The notes under the pieces are model-generated. The model saw only the letters and a list, made by a program, of their open reading frames with translations, was not told the origin of the DNA and made no database searches. A DNA stretch of 64,000 bases from Paenibacillus sp. PL2-23 (GTDB lineage: Bacteria > Bacillota > Bacilli > Paenibacillales > Paenibacillaceae), in contig NZ_CP162129.1 in the NCBI RefSeq assembly GCF_040834005.1, positions 1,469,501 through 1,533,500 on the forward strand, in the 5' to 3' direction. Positions 17,311 to 25,423 of this stretch are shown here, piece after piece (positions within the stretch are counted from its first letter, which is position 1; each line of letters opens with the position of its first letter). A program made the position numbers and the translations under genes.

Positions 17311-17640
17311 TTGGAATTCCTCCTTTCGATGAGGGATAACGGGAATAGACTCTCCGGGATGCCTCCGGCGCACGCGCAGATCAATCACCCTCGCCTATAA
17401 GAACACACTTCGGTCCATGAGCTGCCTTGGTTTGCTAATGCCAAGCATGGGGTGCCAAAGGGAACGGCCAGCGGGTCAGAAGCTCAGACGCGTACCGGAG
17501 AAACAGACTTAAAAATGTAGACACGCTACAGGAGGCAAAAGAATTTCCCCGATGGATCCCTATGATCCATTGTCCAGAGGCATGCCGGAAAGTCCAGTCC
17601 CTTATTCAAATTTCAAGGTGCGAATTTACTGGAAATTGAG
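17311..17640 (-). ncRNA. IS110 5' leader, candidate bridge RNA region
   Basis: About 330 bases upstream of the transposase carry no gene but several hairpins. ATGGATC (17552-17558) pairs with GATCCAT (17564-17570), and a GCCTTGG...CCAAG-type stem lies near 17423-17446. In the IS110 group the bridge RNA with target- and donor-binding loops is encoded here. I cannot assign the loops without knowing the ends, so this is a location call rather than a proven RNA. Beyond it, a perfect 9-bp hairpin, CCAGCTCCC (17651-17659) with GGGAGCTGG (17662-17670), precedes the next gene. Confidence 0.4.
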
Positions 17641-17721
17641 AAGTTCGCCTCCAGCTCCCTCGGGAGCTGGAAAATGGCTCAAAACTAAGTTCTAAAAATA
17701 CTATACGAGGGAGGCGAGAGC

Positions 17722-18774
17722 ATGCCGCAGGAAGAGCAGCAAATGACACAAGGGGAGAAAGCAGAGCATCGCGAGAAGGCAGGTCCTTCATTCCGCGTAC
17801 CGTTGTCTGTGCTTGACGTGTCCCCCATTATTCAGGGCGGGACGGTTGCGGAATCGCTTAGGAATACATTGGATTTGGCCCAGCATGCCGAGGGGCTTCA
17901 ATATACCCGATATTGGCTGGCGGAGCATCATAATTCACCCAGCATTGCCAGCTCCGCCACGTCAGTCGTCATCGGCCATGTCGCGGGCGGAACATCGACG
18001 ATTCGTGTAGGAGCGGGAGGGATCATGCTGCCGAATCATGCGCCGCTGGTCATCGCAGAGCAATTCGGAACGCTTGATGCGCTGTATCCCGGCCGCATCG
18101 ATCTGGGACTTGGCCGCGCGCCGGGCACGGATCAGCTCACAGCGGCAGCGCTTCGCGGGGCAAGGGGGACGAACGGGGGCAATTTCCCTGAGCAGCTGGA
18201 GCAGCTCCGAGCATACATGGACCCCTCCAGGGCCGAAGCGGCTATGGCGGTCAGAGCCATTCCCGGCGAAGGGGCGCAGGTGCCGATCTGGCTGCTGGGC
18301 TCCAGCGATTTCAGCGCGATGCTAGCGGCGCAGCTTGGCTTGCCGTTTGCGTTCGCCGGCCATTTCTCGCCCACCTATACCGTGCCTGCCATGAAGCTGT
18401 ACCGGAACAACTTCCAGCCCGGCGTGCTGGATGAGCCTTACGGGATGGTAGCGGTTAATGTCGTGGCAGCGGATACGGACCAGGAAGCGGCTTATCTCGC
18501 CACTTCCATGCAGCAGCTGTTCCTCAGCTTCATCCGGAATCGTCCCGGCCCGCTGCCGCCGCCAGTACGCGATATGGAGGCCCTATGGTCGGAGCAGGAG
18601 AAATATGCGCTGCAGCAGCAGCTGGGCTCCTCTATTGCAGGAGGACCCGCCACAGTGCGAGAGAAGCTGTCCGCCTTCGCGGAAGCGACCGGCGCTGATG
18701 AAATTATGATAGCCGCCCATATCTACGATCATGGGGCTAGAAAACGCTCGTACGAAATTATTGCGGGCTTGTAG
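17722..18774 (+). CDS. LLM-class flavin-dependent oxidoreductase (luciferase-like)
   Basis: The 350-residue bacterial luciferase-like TIM-barrel protein resembles the MsnO8 group: SVLDVSPI near the N-terminus, [50 protein letters not shown], and later PIWLLGSS. Such proteins use reduced FMN to oxidise diverse small molecules; the substrate is unknown. GGGAGG lies 8 bp before the ATG. The IS110 element lies immediately upstream, so its original promoter may have been displaced. It is convergent, 4 bp apart, with the M15 peptidase gene. Confidence 0.88.
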   Translation: MPQEEQQMTQGEKAEHREKAGPSFRVPLSVLDVSPIIQGGTVAESLRNTLDLAQHAEGLQYTRYWLAEHHNSPSIASSATSVVIGHVAGGTSTIRVGAGGIMLPNHAPLVIAEQFGTLDALYPGRIDLGLGRAPGTDQLTAAALRGARGTNGGNFPEQLEQLRAYMDPSRAEAAMAVRAIPGEGAQVPIWLLGSSDFSAMLAAQLGLPFAFAGHFSPTYTVPAMKLYRNNFQPGVLDEPYGMVAVNVVAADTDQEAAYLATSMQQLFLSFIRNRPGPLPPPVRDMEALWSEQEKYALQQQLGSSIAGGPATVREKLSAFAEATGADEIMIAAHIYDHGARKRSYEIIAGL

Positions 18775-18778
18775 GGGA

Positions 18779-19426
18779 TTATTCCATCCCATCCTGGGGC
18801 TCAGCCGGGGGGCGATGCCCTCTCTTAAGCTCGCTAATGGAATAGCCGAAGTCCATCTGCAGATGGGGATAGTCCTTGAAGCCCTGCCAGTTGCCGCCCC
18901 AGGTGAAGCCTAGCCGTTTGGCGATCGCGACAACCTCCATCCAGTCGGAGGCGCCATTGCGGTTGCCGTCATATTCCAGATCCCAGATCGCTTTGCCCTT
19001 CGGCGTCAGCAGGGCGAAATCGATAGCAAGCCCGTAATTATGATAGGAGGCGCCGCCTCTTACGTGAGTAACGACGGGCCCCGCCGTTGTTCTTCCCTGG
19101 GCGTACAACGCTTCCTGCTCCTCATGGCTGCGGAAGCCGTCAGTCACAAGGACGGAGATGCCAAGCGATTCCGCCGCCATTACCAGCTCCTTGGACTTCG
19201 CCTCCACTATGGGATGTAGGGCAACGATAGGCGGTGCTTCCTTTACGATGAAGGGAAGCGTCCGCGCGATAGAGTCGGAGCGGTATGTCAGAATAGCTCC
19301 GGCGAGCATAAGCAGGAACAAGACGAGCAGCCAGCCCCGAAGGCGCCGCCTTCTGACGGGGTAGCGCGGCTGCGTGGGAATAGGAGAAGCAGGCGCTGCC
19401 TGCAGATTCCTTTCAATCGGCGTCAT
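18779..19426 (-). CDS. Membrane-anchored M15 peptidase (CwlK/VanY-like)
   Basis: The 215-residue protein has a short cytoplasmic N-terminus (RRRRLRG), one membrane segment (about 31-48, LLVLFLLMLAGAILTY) and an extracellular M15B/C domain. Zinc-site motifs are visible: GASYHNYGLAIDFAL and DYPHLQM, with TDGFRSHEEQEALY in front. The family cleaves peptidoglycan stem peptides (L-Ala-D-Glu endopeptidase as in CwlK, or D,D-carboxypeptidase as in VanY). AGGAG lies 7 bp before the ATG at 19426. No vancomycin-resistance genes are nearby, so a role in wall turnover is likelier. Confidence 0.87.
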   Translation of the reverse strand: MTPIERNLQAAPASPIPTQPRYPVRRRRLRGWLLVLFLLMLAGAILTYRSDSIARTLPFIVKEAPPIVALHPIVEAKSKELVMAAESLGISVLVTDGFRSHEEQEALYAQGRTTAGPVVTHVRGGASYHNYGLAIDFALLTPKGKAIWDLEYDGNRNGASDWMEVVAIAKRLGFTWGGNWQGFKDYPHLQMDFGYSISELKRGHRPPAEPQDGME

Positions 19427-19462
19427 GCGTAATCTCCTTGCATAGATGGAATTCTCGTTCGG

Positions 19463-19792
19463 CTATCTCTTCGTTGCTCCAGCATCCTTCAGCAGGCCGA
19501 ACAAATAGTCAACGGAGCGCATGGCGTATTCCTTCCGGAGCAGTACGCCATTTCTCAGAATGACCAGGCAGGGAACGCTGGCAATTTGCCATTGCTCTCG
19601 AAGGCGAGGAGCGAAGTTGATGTTAATCTTGGCCAGCGGATAATCAACGCCGGCGGCCTCCGCGACCTCCAGCATGCGCTCGGCTACCTTGCAGGTGCCG
19701 CACATGGGCGTAGAGAAGAGGACGGCGGCTCTGCCAACGCGGGCCTCGCTGATCTGAAGCAATTCGGGTTCCTGTAGCTCGTGCAGCGGCAA
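19463..19792 (-). CDS. Thioredoxin-like protein
   Basis: The thioredoxin fold of about 109 residues has the active site CGTC (in TPMCGTCKVAERML) and the cis-proline loop SVPCLVIL, plus one additional cysteine next to that proline. It is cytosolic with no signal peptide. Such small proteins reduce disulfides or act as partners of peroxidases. I choose TTG 19792, 9 bp after AGGAGA; the in-frame GTG at 19801 is only 1 bp from that box. It lies upstream of the M15 peptidase gene on the same strand. Confidence 0.85.
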   Translation of the reverse strand: MPLHELQEPELLQISEARVGRAAVLFSTPMCGTCKVAERMLEVAEAAGVDYPLAKININFAPRLREQWQIASVPCLVILRNGVLLRKEYAMRSVDYLFGLLKDAGATKR

Positions 19793-19868
19793 AGTTTTCA
19801 CTCTCCTTACAAAAAAATCGGCATTGCCTTATCGATTTCCATCATAGCATATATTAAAAGACTGATTG

Positions 19869-19911
19869 GCTGGGAGTGCCGAAAAAAAAGTGGAACCATC
19901 ACAATTGGTGC
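19869..19911. repeat. Copy 2 of the GCTGGGAGTGCCGAAA repeat
   Basis: The 16-mer at 19869-19884 is identical to that at 15959 and is followed by a run of A and TGGAACCATCAC. A hairpin, TTGGTG with CACCAA, follows at about 19904-19923. The element ends about 40 bp before the yybP-ykoY riboswitch. Confidence 0.5.
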
Positions 19912-19954
19912 TGCGTATCACCAAGGGTACAACACAAAACCCGATATGCGAATA

Positions 19955-20053
19955 TTCTCCAAAGGGGAGTAGCTGGCACAATAAGGCCGTCATGACGAGA
20001 ACAAGCTTCTCCGGTCTTATTGGCAACGTGACAACGTTGTTTGCGAGACCTTT
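19955..20053 (+). promoter_or_regulatory. yybP-ykoY manganese riboswitch
   Basis: The diagnostic AAAGGGGAGTAGC (19961-19973) is followed by GCCGTCATGACGAGAACA and a closing GCGAGACCTTT, matching the yybP-ykoY aptamer that binds Mn(II) together with Mg(II). The closing helix pairs AAAGG (19961-19965) with CCTTT (20049-20053). That CCTTT also belongs to the 5' arm of the terminator that follows, so ligand binding should prevent termination and switch the TerC gene on. Confidence 0.93.
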
Positions 20054-20089
20054 GTCTGGTGTTACATACATCAGACAGAGGTCTTTTTT
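20046..20089 (+). terminator. Riboswitch expression-platform terminator
   Basis: AGACCTTTGTCTG (20046-20058) pairs with CAGACAGAGGTCT (20072-20084) with one G-U pair, followed by six T. Its 5' arm overlaps the 3' strand of the aptamer's closing helix. Confidence 0.92.
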
Positions 20090-20162
20090 GCGTGGCGATG
20101 TGTGAGTGCACTGGCCGAAGCGGAGCTTTGGGCGGATGAAATCGGATGAGGGGGAATGGAAC

Positions 20163-20975
20163 ATGGAAATCGGATTGTTGCTGGAATATGGCTGGGTGCT
20201 GCTCGTGCTGGTAGCGCTGGAGGGGCTGCTGGCGGCAGATAATGCGCTTGTGCTGGCTATTATGGTGAAGCATCTGCCGGAGGAGGAGCGGAAAAAAGCG
20301 CTGTTCTATGGACTTGCGGGAGCATTCGTATTCCGGTTCGCGTCGCTGTTCATTATTTCGTTCCTGGTGGATGTGTGGCAGGTGCAGGCGATTGGCGCCT
20401 TGTATTTGCTGTTTATTGCGCTTAACCATATATTCCGCAAGGCTGTTGTCAAGAAGAGCGAGGAAGCCGCGCGCCAAAGGACGGGCAAGGAGCCGAAGAA
20501 AAGCGGCTTTTGGATGACGGTGCTGAAGGTGGAAATCGCGGACATCGCGTTTGCGATCGACTCCATACTGGCGGCTGTCGCGCTGGCGGTGGCGCTGCCT
20601 CAGACGAGTCTGCCGAATATCGGCGGTATGGACGGGGGACATTTTGCCGTCATCTTCATGGGCGGGTTTATCGGGCTGCTCATTATGCGCTTTGCGGCTA
20701 CGCTGTTCGTGAAGCTGCTGGAAAGCAGGCCTGGACTTGAAATTGCAGCCTTCTGCATCGTGGGCTGGGTTGGCGTGAAGCTGGCGGTTCATACGCTGGC
20801 GCATCCATCGCTTCATGTCATCCCACATGATTTCGCAGAATCGGCCGGCTGGAAGCTGACCTTCTACGCCGTGCTTGTCGGTATTGCGCTGGCAGGCTGG
20901 CTCCTGTCCGGCAAGAAGTCTGGTGCGGCGCATGGCTATGAGGGTAAAGACAAGAAACAGGCGGAAGGGGTATAA
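20163..20975 (+). CDS. TerC-family membrane protein (YkoY/MeeY-like)
   Basis: The 270-residue TerC family protein has about seven membrane segments and the paired acidic motifs [13 protein letters not shown] and [12 protein letters not shown] expected to bind metal. Family members handle manganese, either exporting it or supplying it to secreted enzymes (B. subtilis YkoY/MeeY and YceF/MeeF). The start is ATG 20163 behind GAGGGGGA; an open frame back to 20106 runs into the riboswitch downstream region and has no such site. The Mn-responsive riboswitch directly upstream fits the role: expressed when Mn is high. The C-terminal tail is lysine-rich and cytoplasmic. Confidence 0.93.
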   Translation: MEIGLLLEYGWVLLVLVALEGLLAADNALVLAIMVKHLPEEERKKALFYGLAGAFVFRFASLFIISFLVDVWQVQAIGALYLLFIALNHIFRKAVVKKSEEAARQRTGKEPKKSGFWMTVLKVEIADIAFAIDSILAAVALAVALPQTSLPNIGGMDGGHFAVIFMGGFIGLLIMRFAATLFVKLLESRPGLEIAAFCIVGWVGVKLAVHTLAHPSLHVIPHDFAESAGWKLTFYAVLVGIALAGWLLSGKKSGAAHGYEGKDKKQAEGV

Positions 20976-21009
20976 TAATTCCACTTCAATGTTGTGGAGG
21001 AGATACCTG

Positions 21010-21600
21010 TTGGCACAGCTTTATTACAAATACGGAACGATGAACAGCGGCAAATCATTCGAAATTATTAAGGTGGCGCATAATTACGAGGAGCAGGGCA
21101 AGGCGGTGCTGATCTATTCCCCGGCCGTCAGCGCCAGAGGCAGCGTGGATCGGGTCGGCTCCCGCGTCGGGTTCGAGCGGGAGGCGATTCCGGTAGGCGA
21201 ATCGACGAATTTATTCGACAGCGTGACGGAGCAGGTTGCCGCTTCGGGACGTATCTACTGCGTCTTGATTGACGAAGCGCAGTTCCTGAAGCGTCAACAT
21301 ATTCTGGAGCTGACTCGCGTCGTAGATGAGCTGAACATTCCGGTCATGGCGTTCGGATTAAAAAATGATTTCCAGAATCAGCTGTTCGAGGGCAGCTACA
21401 ATCTGCTTGTACATGCGGACAAGATTGAGGAAATCAAGACGATCTGCTGGTACTGTGACCGCAAAGCGACGATGGTCATCCGCTTCCGCGACGGTCTGCC
21501 AGTCAATTCAGGCCAGCAGATTCAGATTGGGGGCAACGAGGATTATAAGCCGGTCTGCCGCAGATGCTATAATCGGGCATTTCAGGAATCGGCGGTTTAA
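21010..21600 (+). CDS. tdk: Thymidine kinase
   Basis: The 196-residue type II thymidine kinase has Walker A GTMNSGKS (9-16), Walker B LIDEAQFL, a lasso-like region, and the structural zinc site CWYCDRK...CRRC. It phosphorylates thymidine to dTMP in the salvage pathway. The start is TTG 21010, 7 bp after GGAGGAG; the frame is open further upstream into the terC gene, but nothing there resembles the family. It begins 35 bp after terC on the same strand, so read-through from the Mn-controlled transcript is possible. Confidence 0.95.
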   Translation: MAQLYYKYGTMNSGKSFEIIKVAHNYEEQGKAVLIYSPAVSARGSVDRVGSRVGFEREAIPVGESTNLFDSVTEQVAASGRIYCVLIDEAQFLKRQHILELTRVVDELNIPVMAFGLKNDFQNQLFEGSYNLLVHADKIEEIKTICWYCDRKATMVIRFRDGLPVNSGQQIQIGGNEDYKPVCRRCYNRAFQESAV

Positions 21601-21746
21601 CTTCTATTTTCGAGATGCGCCAAGTACATATTGTATAACGCGAGGGCAATAGCGGGGACGTTAGGACTTGTGTCTGAATAGAATGTAGGACAATAGGTAC
21701 GAAACGGAGAAAGGAAGAAGCCGACTTTGCTTCATAGGTGACCCTT

Positions 21747-22367
21747 ATGATGAGACGACAGATTCCTCTGCTTCATGAGTGTGTTTTCCGCAATCTAAGC
21801 GATCGGGATATGGAGCTGGACGAAGTATTCCGGCGCATTCAACAGTTCATGCGGCTTGAGCCGCGGGGCTCGTATCAGCTTGTGATCGGCACGGATGCAC
21901 AGGTGCATAACGGCCATACCAAATTTGTGACGGCTGTTGTGATTGTCAGGCAGGGCCGAGGCGCCTGGTTCTGCTACCGTCATGTCATTCTGCCGAGGGA
22001 AGTGAAATCGATCCAGGAGAAGCTGGGACTGGAAACCTCGTTCAGCCAGGAGATCGCCATGTTCTTCGATGCCGGCAAGCGGGCTCAGCTTGAGGATATC
22101 ATAATGCCGCATGTGTACTCGGGCGCTGAATTCCACATGTACATCGACATTGACGCGGGAACGGACATGAGGCGCAACGCGACCGCCGCGTATGTGCCGG
22201 ACATGGTTGGCCGCGTTGAAGCGATGGGCATGTCAGCCCGCGTCAAGCCGGAAGCCATTGTGGCGTCCGCGGTGTCGGATCGGTTCACGAAATCGCCGTA
22301 CAGGACTTCCAAAAAGCTGGCCGCCAAGCAGCAGCCCAGCTCCGGCGCTGGCGCCGGCGGCTACTGA
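21747..22367 (+). CDS. YkuK family RNase H-like protein (DUF458)
   Basis: The protein of about 206 residues matches B. subtilis YkuK: YQLVIGTDAQVHNGHTKFVTAVVIVRQG near residue 45 gives the RNase H-like first strand with aspartate, and YIDIDAGTDMRRNATAAYV follows. YkuK proteins are of unknown function, with a ribonuclease-H-like fold predicted. The C-terminus ends in a Ser/Gly/Ala-rich tail. ATG 21747 is 6 bp after AGGTG; the GTG at 21738 overlaps that box. Confidence 0.8.
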   Translation: MMRRQIPLLHECVFRNLSDRDMELDEVFRRIQQFMRLEPRGSYQLVIGTDAQVHNGHTKFVTAVVIVRQGRGAWFCYRHVILPREVKSIQEKLGLETSFSQEIAMFFDAGKRAQLEDIIMPHVYSGAEFHMYIDIDAGTDMRRNATAAYVPDMVGRVEAMGMSARVKPEAIVASAVSDRFTKSPYRTSKKLAAKQQPSSGAGAGGY

Positions 22368-22466
22368 CGAGCCTGCCTCCTCGGCGGCGTCCCTGCTTTC
22401 TACATAAATGAGCTTACGTTTCACTCCCGAAGACAATACGACTATCAAGAGAGAGGTTGGAAGGTT

Positions 22467-22958
22467 ATGTACACGGTCAAGGAAAAGACATTATCAAGTG
22501 AAGCCGTTCGCTGGATCGGCACGAAGGAGGAGCATGCCAGGCTGCTGCTCGACAGCTATAAGCGGTTAACGGGCAAGACGCTTCTCGTCGAGCAGGCTGG
22601 GCAGTCACTGGCGGAAGCGATGGAAGAGGCGCCCTTTGTTGTGCTGTCGCATGGGCTTGAGGACGATCCCATACTCAATTACGGCAATCGTATGGCAAGG
22701 AAGCTGTGGGAGATCGATGAGGCTACACTGCTCACGACACCGTCGAGACTGACAGCGGAGCCCATGGAAAGGGATGAGCGAGCACGCTTCCTCGCGCGAG
22801 TGTCAGAGCAAGGTTACGTGGATGACTATACGGGAATCCGCATCTCCAGCTTAGGCAGGCGGTTCTTCATCGTGAACGCAACGGTATGGAATCTTGTGGA
22901 TGATTCGGGGGCATACAGGGGACAAGCAGCGATGTTCGCCGAGCATCGAGATATATAA
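22467..22958 (+). CDS. MEKHLA-domain protein (PAS-like)
   Basis: The 163-residue protein is almost entirely one MEKHLA domain: VVLSHGLEDDPILNYGNRMARKLWEID, then LTTPSRLTAEPMERDERARFL, GYVDDYTGIRISSLGRRFFI and ATVWNLVDDSGAYRGQAAMF. In plants the domain ends HD-ZIP III regulators; bacterial versions stand alone and resemble PAS sensors. No output domain is attached. GAGAGAGGTTGGAAGG precedes the ATG. The DUF72 gene follows 15 bp later, so they are probably co-transcribed. Confidence 0.82.
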   Translation: MYTVKEKTLSSEAVRWIGTKEEHARLLLDSYKRLTGKTLLVEQAGQSLAEAMEEAPFVVLSHGLEDDPILNYGNRMARKLWEIDEATLLTTPSRLTAEPMERDERARFLARVSEQGYVDDYTGIRISSLGRRFFIVNATVWNLVDDSGAYRGQAAMFAEHRDI

Positions 22959-22973
22959 GGAGGCTGGCGGGTC

Positions 22974-23861
22974 ATGGCCATATCAATAGGACTAGCGGGC
23001 TGGGGTGATCACGACTCGCTGTACCCGGCGGGCACAAAGCCTGGCAATCGGCTGAGCGTGTACGGCAGCCACTTCCCGGTTGTGGAGGTCGACAGCACCT
23101 TCTATGCGATACAGCCGCAGGAGCGGTTCGCGGCATGGGTGAGCGGCTCGCCGGCCAGCCTGCGGTTTGTGGTCAAAGCCTATCAGGGCATGACGGGCCA
23201 TCAGCGGGGTCCGGCTGCCGCAGCTCATGACCCGAATGCCATGTCGGAAGCGTTCTGCCGTATGCTGGAGCCAGCTCTCTCGAGCGGCAGGCTGACGGCA
23301 GCGCTGTTCCAATATCCTCCTTGGTTCGACTGCACGAGCCGCAATGTGAAGGGACTGCGGGAGATGAAGCGGCGTATGGAGGGCTTCCCGTGCGCGCTGG
23401 AGTTCCGGCATCAGAGCTGGTTCCAAGGCGACATGAGGGAGAGGACGCTTGCTTTCATGCGCGAGGAGGGATGGATACACAGTGTCTGCGACGAGCCCCA
23501 GGCCGGAATCGGCAGTATTCCGGAGGTGCTGGAGGCGACGGACGCGGAGACAACCCTTGTCCGCTTCCACGGCAGGAACGCTGCCCATTGGAACAATGGC
23601 GGCGGTCCCAACTGGCGCGAGGTGCGTTATCTCTATCAATACTCCGACGAGGAGCTTCTGGAGTGGAAGTCGAAGCTGGAGACGCTGGCGGAGAAGAGTC
23701 GAGAGGTCGCCGTCATCTTCAACAACAACTCGGGCGGACATGCCGCCGGCAATGCCAAGACCTTAATGGCGATGCTGGGGCAGAGAAAGCCGGACGGCGG
23801 CGATCCGCTTGCTTCGCTGCCAGCCCAGCCGCCGCCGCCCGAGCAGCTTGAGCTGTTCTGA
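22974..23861 (+). CDS. DUF72 family protein (YunF-like)
   Basis: The 295-residue protein has the DUF72 TIM-barrel pattern: ISIGLAGWGDHDSLYP at the N-terminus, VVEVDSTFYAIQP, RFVVKAYQGMTGH, CALEFRHQSWF, and VAVIFNNNSGGHAAGNAKTL near the C-terminus, followed by a Pro-rich tail. The family occurs in bacteria and archaea without an established activity. AAGGAGG precedes the ATG by 13 bp. It follows the MEKHLA gene by 15 bp. Confidence 0.87.
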   Translation: MAISIGLAGWGDHDSLYPAGTKPGNRLSVYGSHFPVVEVDSTFYAIQPQERFAAWVSGSPASLRFVVKAYQGMTGHQRGPAAAAHDPNAMSEAFCRMLEPALSSGRLTAALFQYPPWFDCTSRNVKGLREMKRRMEGFPCALEFRHQSWFQGDMRERTLAFMREEGWIHSVCDEPQAGIGSIPEVLEATDAETTLVRFHGRNAAHWNNGGGPNWREVRYLYQYSDEELLEWKSKLETLAEKSREVAVIFNNNSGGHAAGNAKTLMAMLGQRKPDGGDPLASLPAQPPPPEQLELF

Positions 23862-23883
23862 ATACAAAAAAATGCAATACATA

Positions 23884-23913
23884 TTCGATTTTCGGCGCAA
23901 ACGGTGATAAAAT
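23884..23913 (+). promoter_or_regulatory. Candidate thrC promoter with extended -10
   Basis: TGATAAAAT (23905-23913) is an extended -10, with TTCGAT (23884-23889) 18 bp upstream as a moderate -35. It lies 55 bp before the thrC start and just after the DUF72 stop. Confidence 0.45.
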
Positions 23914-23967
23914 GCATACAAGAAGCTAATCCACGCGCTGGAGCCGTGGCAAGTAGGAGGAACAACA

Positions 23968-25365
23968 ATGGAGTACATCAGTACAAGGGGCAAGGTTGGC
24001 AAAATCGGATTTATCGACGCGTTTATGATGGGTCTCGCGGACGATGGAGGTTTGCTTGTGCCAAGCGAAATCCCGCAGATTTCGGCGGACACGCTGAAGA
24101 AGTGGCAGGACCTCAGCTATCAGGAGCTTGTTCTAGAAATTTTCTCTTATTATACGAACGATGAAATTCCCGCAGCGGATCTGAAGGCCATGGTCGAAGC
24201 CAGCTACGCGACCTTCCGCGATCCCGAGGTTACACCGGTTAAGCGAATCAGCGACGAGCTGTACCTGCTGGAGCTGTTCCACGGTCCAACGTTTGCGTTT
24301 AAGGACATCGCGCTGCAATTTATCGGCAATTTCTATTCCTATGTAGCCGAGAAGCAGGGCAAGAAGATTCATATATTGGGCGCTACCTCCGGCGACACGG
24401 GCGCATCCGCCATTCAAGGCGTCAGAGGCAAGGACGGCATCAAAATTTGTATTCTGTTCCCTACCGGCAAAGTAAGCAGGGTGCAGGAGCTGCAGATGAC
24501 GACTGTGCAGGACGACAACGTGCTGAATCTGTCCGTAGACGGCAATTTCGACGATTGCCAGGGCATGATTAAAGAGCTGTTCGCGGACCTCGACTACAAA
24601 TCGGCGAATCATCTGGCGGCGATCAATTCCATTAACTTTGTGCGCATCCTGGCGCAGACGGTCTATTACTTCTATTCCTACTTCCAAGTGGCCAAAGCGA
24701 ACGGCGGCAGCATCGGCAAGGTGAACTTCAGCGTGCCGACGGGCAACTTCGGCGATATTTTTGCAGGATACTTAGCGAAGCGCATGGGACTGCCGGTTGG
24801 CAAGCTGATTCTGGCGACGAACGAAAACAACATTCTGGAGCGGTTTATCGAGGAAGGCGTCTATATGCCAGGCGATTTCCGTATTACGTACAGCCCTTCC
24901 ATGGATATTCAGGTGGCGAGCAACTTCGAGCGCTATTTGTATTATGTGCTGGGAGAGGACGCGGAGGAAGTGAGCCGTCTTATGGCGCAATTCAAAACCG
25001 AAGGGGAAATTGCGATTTCGGCGGAGGTGCTGTCTCTGGTGCAATCGGAATTTGCTGCGCACGGAGTAGACGGGCAAGAATGTCTCGACACGATCTCGCA
25101 GTTCAAGACGGAGCATGATTATTTGCTGGACCCGCATTCCGCTTGCGGCGTAGCCGCTGTATACGAATGCGCCGAAGAGGGCGAAATCAGCATCTCGCTG
25201 GCGACCGCCCACCCTGCCAAGTTCGACGAAGCGATCCGCCTGTGCGGCATCGAGCAATCGTTCCCAGCCGAAATTTCCGGGCTGTTCGACAAGCCTCAAC
25301 GTCAGGTGCTGGTCGAAGGCAAGCTGGAGGACGTAGTGGCGCAGCTTGACAAATTTTATAACTAA
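23968..25365 (+). CDS. thrC: Threonine synthase
   Basis: The 465-residue fold-type II PLP enzyme has the Schiff-base lysine in FAFKDIALQF (K112) and the phosphate loop GATSGDTGASAIQG. It converts O-phosphohomoserine to threonine. The N-terminus (MEYISTRGKVGKIGFIDAFMMG) and the length match the longer E. coli-type class rather than the roughly 350-residue B. subtilis ThrC. GTAGGAGG lies 8 bp before the ATG. It stands alone, without hom or thrB, and has its own terminator. Confidence 0.94.
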   Translation: MEYISTRGKVGKIGFIDAFMMGLADDGGLLVPSEIPQISADTLKKWQDLSYQELVLEIFSYYTNDEIPAADLKAMVEASYATFRDPEVTPVKRISDELYLLELFHGPTFAFKDIALQFIGNFYSYVAEKQGKKIHILGATSGDTGASAIQGVRGKDGIKICILFPTGKVSRVQELQMTTVQDDNVLNLSVDGNFDDCQGMIKELFADLDYKSANHLAAINSINFVRILAQTVYYFYSYFQVAKANGGSIGKVNFSVPTGNFGDIFAGYLAKRMGLPVGKLILATNENNILERFIEEGVYMPGDFRITYSPSMDIQVASNFERYLYYVLGEDAEEVSRLMAQFKTEGEIAISAEVLSLVQSEFAAHGVDGQECLDTISQFKTEHDYLLDPHSACGVAAVYECAEEGEISISLATAHPAKFDEAIRLCGIEQSFPAEISGLFDKPQRQVLVEGKLEDVVAQLDKFYN

Positions 25366-25378
25366 TGACCAAATGCGA

Positions 25379-25413
25379 GACCCCCGCCGAGTTCCGAATC
25401 GGCGGGGGTCTTT
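25379..25413 (+). terminator. Terminator after thrC
   Basis: A perfect 12-bp stem, GACCCCCGCCGA (25379-25390) with TCGGCGGGGGTC (25399-25410), is followed by TTT. It lies between the convergent thrC and AraC genes and may serve both. Confidence 0.85.
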
Positions 25414-25423
25414 CCCATGTGCG

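Larger units (their letters stand above)
15890..17640 (-). mobile_element. IS110-family insertion sequence (approximate limits)
   Basis: A DEDD transposase gene is flanked by a 3' non-coding region (15890-16065) and a long 5' non-coding leader (17311 to about 17640), as usual for IS110 elements, which lack clear terminal inverted repeats and target duplications. The exact ends cannot be fixed from one copy. A 9-bp direct match AAAGTCCAG at 15894-15902 and 17589-17597 is the only end candidate I see and could be chance. Confidence 0.55.

Noticed and set aside
17311..17388. 26-residue N-terminal extension of the IS110 transposase
   Set aside because: GGAGG 8 bp before ATG 17310 and the conserved MKLFVGIDVSSKE place the start there; the extension lies in the non-coding leader.
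15894..17597. AAAGTCCAG direct repeats as target duplication of the IS110 element
   Set aside because: IS110 elements do not normally make target duplications, and a 9-bp match in two flanks of this size has a fair chance of arising randomly.
19899..20984. 361-residue minus-strand frame across the riboswitch and terC
   Set aside because: It covers a clear riboswitch and the antisense of a TerC gene; no family features.
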